In this document: positions 1-5,083 of the stretch, piece after piece
Numbering within the stretch: position 1 is the first letter of the stretch
Layout of the letters: each line of letters begins with the position of its first letter
Assembly (NCBI GenBank): GCA_910577605.1
Contig: CAJTON010000021.1
Coordinates: forward strand, 22,856 to 27,938
Direction of reading: 5' to 3'
From: an uncultured Butyrivibrio sp.
GTDB taxonomy: Bacteria; Bacillota; Clostridia; Lachnospirales; Lachnospiraceae
Length of the DNA stretch: 5,083 nt
The notes under the pieces: generated by a model
The model's database searches: none
What the model was told of the DNA's origin: nothing
Seen by the model: the letters and a program-made list of their open reading frames with translations, nothing else
Position numbers and translations under genes: made by a program

Positions 1-771
1 CTTTATGAATATGACAGCGTGGCGCAGTCCGTGAACCTTATGCTTGACCGCATGAGGCTGATGGACGGTTCCCGCGACGAATTTGTGTCGAACGTGTCCC
101 ACGAGCTGAAAACGCCTATGACGTCAATGAAGGTTCTCGCCGAATCGCTGATGATGCAGGAGGAGGTCCCGAACGAGGTATACAGGGAATTCATGGGGGA
201 TATAGTCAGTGAGATAAACAGGGAGAACCAGATAATAAACGATCTGCTCGCTCTTGTCAAGGTCGACCGCGCCAACGCGTCCCTGAATATTTCCGCCGTA
301 AATGTAAACGAGCTTGTGGAGCTTACGCTAAAAAGGCTCAGCCCGATTGCGGACGCCCGCAAGGTGGAGCTTATTTTTGAGAGCTTCAGGTCCGTGGCAG
401 CTGAAATCGACGAGGTGAAATTTACTCTCGCGATAACCAATCTTGTGGAAAACGCCATAAAGTACAATAAAGAGGACGGCTGGGTAAGAGTTTCGATAAA
501 CGCTGACCACAAGTATTTCTTTGTGACGGTATCGGATTCGGGGATCGGTATTCCCGACGAGTGCAGGGAGCATATTTTCGAGCGTTTTTACAGGGTGGAT
601 AAGGCGCGTTCCAGAGAAAAGGGCGGCACGGGACTGGGACTTGCGATAACAAAAAGCGTTATACTCATGCATCACGGAACGATAAAGCTTTACAGCAAGG
701 ACGGCGACGGCTCGACCTTTACTGTCAGGATACCCATACGCTATGTGAAAAACGGAGGTGAGCAGGTATGA
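1..771 (+). CDS. Sensor histidine kinase, 5'-truncated by the window edge (HAMP end, HisKA, HATPase_c)
   Basis: C-terminal 256 codons of a membrane-bound two-component histidine kinase. It would autophosphorylate on histidine in response to an envelope signal and pass the phosphate to a response regulator, probably encoded just upstream (not visible). The frame is open from base 1, so the gene starts outside the window; GTG at 19 is an internal valine, not a start. Codons 1 to about 25 look like the end of a HAMP linker (SVNLMLDR). The H-box HELKTP has its phospho-acceptor His at codon 34 (bases 100-102). The N-box (NLVENAIKYN) begins at codon 147, the G1 box (DSGIGIP) at 179, then an F-box (ERFYRVD) and a G2 box (GGTGLGLAI) from base 622. 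All catalytic motifs are intact, and the arrangement fits the WalK/PhoR/ResE-like HAMP kinases. The stop overlaps the next gene's ATG, indicating one operon. The signal and the exact subfamily cannot be determined without the sensor domain. Confidence 0.95.
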   Translation, partial: LYEYDSVAQSVNLMLDRMRLMDGSRDEFVSNVSHELKTPMTSMKVLAESLMMQEEVPNEVYREFMGDIVSEINRENQIINDLLALVKVDRANASLNISAVNVNELVELTLKRLSPIADARKVELIFESFRSVAAEIDEVKFTLAITNLVENAIKYNKEDGWVRVSINADHKYFFVTVSDSGIGIPDECREHIFERFYRVDKARSREKGGTGLGLAITKSVILMHHGTIKLYSKDGDGSTFTVRIPIRYVKNGGEQV

Positions 772-1802
772 AAAAAAGACTTCGCGCGCTGTCTGCCGTC
801 GCGGTGATTTTTTTGACCGCCACTGTGATTTTTACAGCCTGCGGCAGAAAAAGGGAGTGGGGCTCAGAAGACGGTTATCTGATGTATTATTACGATCCGT
901 CCAACATGGAACTTGTCGCGGAACCATGCGATGATTTTATGTATTATGATGACGAGATAATTCAGGCGGCTTCTCTTTTGTATCAGATGCTATATCCCAC
1001 CGACAGCGGTAATAAAAGCGTTTTTTCGTGGAGCAGTCCGTACCGTGACAACAGCGCGAAGCAGCGCAGGGACGCGATCAACGCGCTTAATTCCGGTAAG
1101 ATACCTGATGTTCTTGGCATAAGCTCACTGCAGAAGAATAAGAGGATACTCAACATTTACTTTAAGGATGAGGGATATTATGAGATGAGCGCGCTTGACG
1201 AGGTGATATGCCGCGCCGCTATCGTGCAGACGCTTCTTCAGCTTCAGTCTGTGGATTATATAGGAATATATATCAATGACCAGCCTTTGACGATAGACAA
1301 TAAGGTGGTCGGTCTGATGAACGAGAATAATTTTATCACGGATACAGATTCATCACTTAATCAGATAAATTATTTTGATACCAAGGTATATTATTCGGAC
1401 GGCGAGGGAAAAAGTCTTGTCGGGGAAACGGTGCGTCTTAAATACAGCAATAAAACGTCAATGGAGCAGACCATAATCGAGCGTCTGCTTGCGGGTCCCG
1501 GAGTGAAGGGTAGCAAGGCGACGCTTGCGCCGAACACAAAGCTTCTGACAGTTTCGACGAGGGACGGAGTTTGCTATGTCAATTTTGATTCCGCGTTTAT
1601 GACGTCGTTAGCCGACGTTTCGGCGGAGGTGACGCTTTATTCCATAGTTAATTCCCTTTGTGAGCTTACAAAGGTAAAGAAAGTGCAGATTCTTGTAAAC
1701 GGCGCTCAGGACGGCACGTTCAGGGATAATTATTCTCTTTCCGCGACGTATGAGCGAAATCTGGACATAGTTACGGAGGTATATGAAGAGATAGAAGAGT
1801 AA
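768..1802 (+). CDS. GerMN-domain lipoprotein (tandem GerMN), kinase-associated
   Basis: 344-residue predicted lipoprotein anchored on the outer face of the membrane. Residues 1-24 form a signal peptide (MKKRLR, then a hydrophobic stretch) ending IFTA before Cys25, a lipobox with Phe at -3 instead of the usual Leu. The C-terminal half (about 201-318) is a good GerMN domain: strand VYYSDGEG, helix MEQTIIERLLAGP (about 232-244), then LAPNTKLLTV, DGVCYVNFDSAF and a final VQILVNG. Residues about 37-174 look like a second, diverged copy: MELVAEP, AASLLYQMLYP, then IPDVLGI, ILNIYF, AAIVQTLLQL and IGIYINDQPL, without the LAGP motif and with an insert of about 30 residues. Bacillus subtilis GerM also has two such domains and is a lipoprotein needed for sporulation and germination. 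ATG at 768 follows GGAGGTGA (754-761) and overlaps the kinase stop. Position after a kinase suggests modulation of that kinase, as with actinobacterial LpqB and MtrB; a sporulation role is the alternative. The domain is certain, the role is not. Confidence 0.88.
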   Translation: MKKRLRALSAVAVIFLTATVIFTACGRKREWGSEDGYLMYYYDPSNMELVAEPCDDFMYYDDEIIQAASLLYQMLYPTDSGNKSVFSWSSPYRDNSAKQRRDAINALNSGKIPDVLGISSLQKNKRILNIYFKDEGYYEMSALDEVICRAAIVQTLLQLQSVDYIGIYINDQPLTIDNKVVGLMNENNFITDTDSSLNQINYFDTKVYYSDGEGKSLVGETVRLKYSNKTSMEQTIIERLLAGPGVKGSKATLAPNTKLLTVSTRDGVCYVNFDSAFMTSLADVSAEVTLYSIVNSLCELTKVKKVQILVNGAQDGTFRDNYSLSATYERNLDIVTEVYEEIEE

Positions 1803-1808
1803 GGAAAG

Positions 1809-1837
1809 TCCCGTTCGGCGCAAAGCGCCTTGCGGGA
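1809..1837 (+). promoter_or_regulatory. Intergenic hairpin ahead of the comEC ribosome binding site
   Basis: A two-part inverted repeat fills the gap between the lipoprotein gene and comEC. The inner stem GGCGC (1817-1821) pairs with GCGCC (1825-1829) around an AAA loop. After a 2x2 internal mismatch, TCCCGT (1809-1814) pairs with GCGGGA (1832-1837), including one G-U. No run of T follows, so it does not look like an intrinsic terminator. It lies 6 bases before the Shine-Dalgarno region. It could protect or separate mRNA segments, or tune comEC translation. The pairing is seen directly; the function is inferred. Confidence 0.5.
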
Positions 1838-1841
1838 ATGT

Positions 1842-1851
1842 AAGGAGGAGG
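1842..1851 (+). promoter_or_regulatory. Strong Shine-Dalgarno that fixes the comEC start at ATT 1856
   Basis: AAGGAGGAGG at 1842-1851 is a near-perfect anti-16S match. It lies 4 to 7 bases, depending on register, before ATT at 1856, and 34 bases before the first ordinary start codon in frame (GTG at 1886). An in-frame TAA at 1841 blocks any start further upstream. There is no ATG, GTG or TTG in frame between 1841 and 1886, so the site can serve this gene only through ATT (or another rare codon) near 1856. Confidence 0.75.
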
Positions 1852-1855
1852 TTTT

Positions 1856-4102
1856 ATTAAAAGACCGTTATTCGGGGCCGCGATCGTGCTGTCGCTCGGA
1901 ATTATCGCGCATAGTTTCGCGGTCCCTTGTTTTATCTTGGTATTTTTTCTTGTTTTATCATTGGTAATTCATACGGTGTATAAGCGCCGGGTCAGTTTTT
2001 TCTATTTTATTTTTCCATTATTATTTATAGCGGGATATTTTATAACGCTTTCGGCTTCGCGGGAAAGCTCTTTTGTACGCGCTCTTAACGGCGGCGGTCG
2101 GCGTTCATGCGAAATATCCGGAACGGTGCAGAAAGTTCAGGAGACCGGAAACGGTTATAAGGTCACGCTTGAAAATGTGAGGCTTGCGTCCGACGGCGGC
2201 AGGATCGAAAATTGTATAGCGTATACCGACGAAGAGTACGGTCGCGGCGCTTTGCTCCGCATAAAGGGCACGGCGGCGGCTTTTGACACCGCGAAAAATC
2301 CCGGAGAGTTTGACGCGCGGAAATATTACCACACGGTAAAGGTAGGATTCAAGGTGTATCCGGAGGAAATCGCAGTCGAAAAGGAATGCGATTCGCTTGT
2401 GATGAGATTCGCCGACAGAATTTCAAAAAAGCTGCGCGATTCTCTGTATTCAGTAACCGATTCCGCAAGCGCCTCGGTATTTGCCGCCATGCTTCTCGGA
2501 GAAAAGGACGGGCTTGATTCTGAATTGTCGGGGCTTTTTGCGGACGGCGGGATAGGGCACATTCTTGCCATATCGGGGCTTCACGTTTCGCTGATAGGCA
2601 TGGGACTTTACAGAATACTCAGAAAATCAGGAGCGGAATATATTTTTTCCATGCTTATCGGGAGCGCGGTCATTATTTTTTACGGGGTAATGACCGGAAA
2701 CGGCACTTCCACGGTGCGGGCGATCATAATGTACATAGCGGCTGTGTACGCAAACGCCGCGGGCAGGACATACGATATGCTTTCCGCGGCTTCGCTTGCG
2801 GCGATGGCAATGCTTGTCTCAAATCCAATGCTTTTGTACAACTGCGGTTTTCAGCTTTCCTTCGGAGCTGTGCTGGGAATAATATTTATAGCGGGAAACG
2901 CAAGCAAGGCTTTGGGAATAAAAGGAAAGATTTCCTCCGCCTTCGTCACGAGCATATCGGTGCAGGCGGCTACGCTTCCGGTGATAATGTGGAACTACTA
3001 TGAGATTCCCGTTCTTTCGGTGTTCATAAATATGCTTGTGGTCCCTCTTATGACCGTCGTTATGGTAAGCGCCGTCGCGGGAGGTATAGCGGGCATTCTG
3101 AATGTCTGCGCGGGGAGTTTCTGCATAGGTCCCGGAGTATTCGTGATAAAGCTTTACAAATTTTTATGCACGGCGAACGCTAGGATTCCGTGTGCGGTAT
3201 GGGTGTGCGGCAGACCCAAGGCGTGGCAGATCGCGCTTTATTATTTTATTCTTGCCGTCGCCGTTTTCGTGCTCAAAAAGTATTCCGGCAGATACAAGGC
3301 TCCCGTATTGGCGTTTGTTCCCGCGTTTGTGCTTCTGACGCTCAGATTCGACAGAGGCTTTGAGGCGGATTTTCTGTATGTAGGCCAGGGAGACGGGATT
3401 TTTATACGCGGCGGCAACGGCGCTGCGTTTCTTGTGGACGGCGGAAGCTCGGACAAAAAGAAGCTGTACGAATACACTTTGGAGCCTTTTTTGATGTCAA
3501 AAGGGGTGGCGAAGCTTGACTATGCCATCGTGACGCACTGCGACTCGGACCATGTAAGCGGTCTTTTTGACCTGCTGAGAAAAGGAAAAATCAGTGTCGA
3601 TACTGTCTATATGCCGGCTTCGCCAGTGCATGATGAAGCGTATGACGCGCTCTGGAAAACGGCGGAGGAGGCGGGAGCAAAAGTCAGAACGATATACTGC
3701 GGAATGAGACTTACGGCGGGAAGCACTGAGATAACCTGCATTTATCCGGAACAGGGAGGCTCGGATACGGAGCGCAACGGCAATTCGACCGTGCTTGTCG
3801 TGGAAAATAACGGTTTCAGTATGCTTCTGACCGGAGATATAGGGAAGGAGCAGGAAAAGGAGCTTTGCGGGGCGGTGTCGCGTTTCGCGCCGTTTGACGT
3901 TCTTAAATCCGCGCATCACGGCTCTGGAAATTCAAATTCCTCTGAATTTATTATGGCGGCAAGCCCCGGAAGCATTGTTATCTCCTGCGGGGAGGACAAC
4001 CGTTACGGGCATCCGCATGAAGAGGCTCTTGAGAGAATGGGAGAATTTGGCGCGGTTATTTATCGCACGGATAAGCAGGGAGCAGTTGTTTTTGGCGGAT
4101 AA
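1856..4102 (+). CDS. comEC: ComEC/Rec2 DNA uptake channel protein with C-terminal metallo-beta-lactamase domain
   Basis: Polytopic membrane protein that carries transforming single-stranded DNA into the cytoplasm; 748 residues from ATT at 1856, close to the 776 of Bacillus subtilis ComEC. Residues 1 to about 65 hold two or three membrane segments after a basic start (MKRPLFGAAI). A soluble DUF4131/OB-like part follows (about 85-175, including ISGTVQKV and NPGEFDARKYY). The Competence domain begins near 205, with its signature HILAISGLHVS at 235-245 and several membrane segments to about residue 490. From about 504 comes the metallo-beta-lactamase part: VGQGDG, LVDGG, HCDSDH at 561-566, TGD ending at Asp661, AHHGSG with His687 and His688, and GHPH with His719. 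The metal-ligand motifs are complete, so the nuclease-like domain is probably active. No frameshift or internal stop is seen. The start is unusual: the only standard candidate, GTG 1886, has no good ribosome binding site and would remove the Lys-Arg flank of the first membrane helix. comEA is not next to it here. Confidence 0.96.
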   Translation: MKRPLFGAAIVLSLGIIAHSFAVPCFILVFFLVLSLVIHTVYKRRVSFFYFIFPLLFIAGYFITLSASRESSFVRALNGGGRRSCEISGTVQKVQETGNGYKVTLENVRLASDGGRIENCIAYTDEEYGRGALLRIKGTAAAFDTAKNPGEFDARKYYHTVKVGFKVYPEEIAVEKECDSLVMRFADRISKKLRDSLYSVTDSASASVFAAMLLGEKDGLDSELSGLFADGGIGHILAISGLHVSLIGMGLYRILRKSGAEYIFSMLIGSAVIIFYGVMTGNGTSTVRAIIMYIAAVYANAAGRTYDMLSAASLAAMAMLVSNPMLLYNCGFQLSFGAVLGIIFIAGNASKALGIKGKISSAFVTSISVQAATLPVIMWNYYEIPVLSVFINMLVVPLMTVVMVSAVAGGIAGILNVCAGSFCIGPGVFVIKLYKFLCTANARIPCAVWVCGRPKAWQIALYYFILAVAVFVLKKYSGRYKAPVLAFVPAFVLLTLRFDRGFEADFLYVGQGDGIFIRGGNGAAFLVDGGSSDKKKLYEYTLEPFLMSKGVAKLDYAIVTHCDSDHVSGLFDLLRKGKISVDTVYMPASPVHDEAYDALWKTAEEAGAKVRTIYCGMRLTAGSTEITCIYPEQGGSDTERNGNSTVLVVENNGFSMLLTGDIGKEQEKELCGAVSRFAPFDVLKSAHHGSGNSNSSEFIMAASPGSIVISCGEDNRYGHPHEEALERMGEFGAVIYRTDKQGAVVFGG

Positions 4103-4114
4103 ATATGTTAAAAT
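4086..4114 (+). promoter_or_regulatory. Candidate sigma-A promoter for holA, extended -10
   Basis: TAAAAT at 4109-4114 matches the -10 consensus at five of six bases and is preceded by TG at 4106-4107 (extended -10). TTGTTT at 4086-4091, inside the end of comEC, is a weak -35 at 17-base spacing. Transcription would begin near 4121, leaving a leader of about 20 bases that contains AAGGAGG (4123-4129). This would let holA, needed for replication, be expressed independently of comEC. Such AT-rich matches also occur by chance, so it is only a candidate. Confidence 0.4.
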
Positions 4115-4139
4115 AGTGCGGTAAGGAGGCGGCGCGCGG

Positions 4140-5083
4140 ATGAAGGAAATAATGAGGCACATAAAAAACAATTCTTTCGCCGCGGTATACCTGCTTTACG
4201 GTGACGAGGATTACCTTAAAACGTCATACAAAAACCGCCTTCGCGAAGCCGTCTGCGGGGAGGATACAATGAATCTGTCCGTGTATCAGGGGAGGGACGT
4301 ACCCGTGGCGGAGGTGGCGGATATTGCGCGCACCATGCCTTTTTTTGCCGAGCGCAGGCTTATCGTAATTGAGGACAGCGGACTTTTTAAAGGAGCGTCG
4401 GAGGAAATGACGGAAACCGTAAAGGAACTTCCCGATACCGCCGTTTTGCTTTTTGTGGAGAGCGAGGTCGATAAGCGGGGCAGGCTTTATAAGGCTGTGA
4501 ACGAGAAGGGCTATGTCTGCGAGATGAAGAGGCAGACGGAGGCGGCGCTCAGGGATTGGGCGGCGCGTATTTTCGGCGGGGCGGGAAAGCGCATCACACG
4601 AAACGATATGGACAGCTTTCTTGCAAGAGCCGGAGACGATATGAATAATATATATAATGAGGCGATGAAGCTAATTTCCTACACCGGAGAAGCCGATGTA
4701 ATACTTGCGGGGGATATTGACGAGGTCTGTCCGCAAAGACCGGAGGACAGGGTTTTTGACATGATAAACGCAATGTCGTCGGGAAAGAGGGACGAGGCGG
4801 TGAGGCTTTATTTTGATCTGCTGGCGCTCAAGGAGCCGCCTATGAAGCTGCTTACTCTGATAAGCAGGCAGTTTGCGACGCTTATGTCGGTAAAAGATCT
4901 GTCGGCGCGCGGAAAGAGCGGTCAGGAAATAGCTGCAAGGCTTGGTATCAAACCCTTTTTTGCTGGAAGATACGTTTCGCAGGCGAAGAACTTTTCCGCG
5001 GAAAGATTAAGAGCGGCGGTAAACGACTGTGCGGACGCTGAGACGGCGGTTAAAACGGGCAGGACAGAGGATAAATATGCGGT
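4140..5083 (+). CDS. holA: DNA polymerase III subunit delta, 3'-truncated by the window edge
   Basis: Delta subunit of the clamp loader, which opens the beta sliding clamp and loads it on primed DNA during chromosome replication; cytoplasmic. 314 codons are present with no stop before the window ends; full-length proteins are about 340 residues. The N-terminal AAA+-like part has YLLYGDEDYL at 17-26, lacking a usable Walker A as is normal for delta, and the MPFFAERRLIVI segment at 66-77, the usual position of the clamp-contacting and following core strand. PEDRVFDMINAM begins at 201 and opens the lid/collar part, followed by LLTLISRQF and the C-terminal signature VKTGRTEDKYA from residue 304. 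ATG 4140 is preceded by AAGGAGG (4123-4129), 10 bases away, and lies 37 bases after the comEC stop. In Bacillus subtilis holA (yqeN) also lies just after comEC, separated only by a small gene. The assignment is firm. Confidence 0.96.
   Translation, partial: MKEIMRHIKNNSFAAVYLLYGDEDYLKTSYKNRLREAVCGEDTMNLSVYQGRDVPVAEVADIARTMPFFAERRLIVIEDSGLFKGASEEMTETVKELPDTAVLLFVESEVDKRGRLYKAVNEKGYVCEMKRQTEAALRDWAARIFGGAGKRITRNDMDSFLARAGDDMNNIYNEAMKLISYTGEADVILAGDIDEVCPQRPEDRVFDMINAMSSGKRDEAVRLYFDLLALKEPPMKLLTLISRQFATLMSVKDLSARGKSGQEIAARLGIKPFFAGRYVSQAKNFSAERLRAAVNDCADAETAVKTGRTEDKYA

Noticed and set aside
19..21. GTG as the start of the kinase gene
   Set aside because: The frame is open to base 1 with HAMP-like residues before it and no ribosome binding site; a kinase starting here would lack the sensor and membrane parts.
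3..512. Long minus-strand open frame of 169 codons opposite the kinase gene
   Set aside because: Serine/threonine-rich composition typical of an antisense shadow; it runs across the conserved H-box and N-box of a clear kinase gene on the plus strand.
831..842. Phe at the -3 position of the lipobox as a sign that the protein is not lipidated
   Set aside because: Phe is uncommon there, but the signal peptide length, the Thr-Ala before Cys25 and the Gly after it still fit a lipoprotein, and GerM-family proteins are often lipoproteins.
1809..1837. Intrinsic terminator between the lipoprotein gene and comEC
   Set aside because: The stem is followed by AATGTAAGGAGG with no U-tract, so termination is unlikely.
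1886..1888. GTG as the comEC start
   Set aside because: Only a weak GGGG lies in front of it, while the strong Shine-Dalgarno is 34 bases upstream; starting here drops the basic residues expected before the first membrane helix. It remains the fallback if ATT is not used.
1920..2050. T-rich stretch near the start of comEC that might suggest foreign DNA or a promoter
   Set aside because: It encodes Phe-, Leu- and Ile-rich membrane helices, which explains the base bias.
3497..3919. Minus-strand open frame of 140 codons opposite the comEC metallo-beta-lactamase region
   Set aside because: It mirrors well-conserved catalytic coding sequence of comEC and shows no recognisable domain of its own.

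Overview
The window looks like ordinary chromosomal DNA from a Gram-positive, low- to mid-GC Firmicute, most likely a Clostridia-class organism of the Lachnospiraceae/Oscillospiraceae kind. Three things point there: strong AGGAGG ribosome binding sites, a lipoprotein with GerMN (spore germination/sporulation) domains, and the comEC-holA gene order found in many Firmicutes. Taxonomy is inferred from gene content only. All four genes are on the plus strand and tightly packed, with no gap over 60 bases. I see no mobile element, CRISPR array, tRNA or rRNA.

Layout. (1) Bases 1-771 are the 3' part of a sensor histidine kinase gene (end of HAMP, HisKA, HATPase_c); its sensor region lies upstream of the window. 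(2) Bases 768-1802 encode a lipoprotein with two GerMN domains, whose ATG overlaps the kinase stop (ATGA). (3) After a 53-base gap holding a strong hairpin and a strong Shine-Dalgarno, bases 1856-4102 encode ComEC/Rec2, the DNA uptake channel; the best supported start codon is the rare ATT. (4) After 37 bases, which may contain an extended -10 promoter, bases 4140-5083 encode the DNA polymerase III delta subunit (HolA), cut off by the window end about 25-30 residues before its expected C-terminus.

How they work together. The kinase and the GerMN lipoprotein form a plausible envelope-sensing unit, resembling the actinobacterial MtrB-LpqB pair, in which a GerMN lipoprotein is encoded just after a histidine kinase. 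ComEC and HolA are a commonly conserved chromosomal pair, one for import of single-stranded DNA and one for clamp loading in replication, with no known direct functional link. comEC may be co-transcribed with the kinase unit; holA may also have its own promoter.

I did not find a previously undescribed system. The points most worth checking are the ATT start of comEC together with the hairpin in front of it, and the kinase/GerMN pairing.
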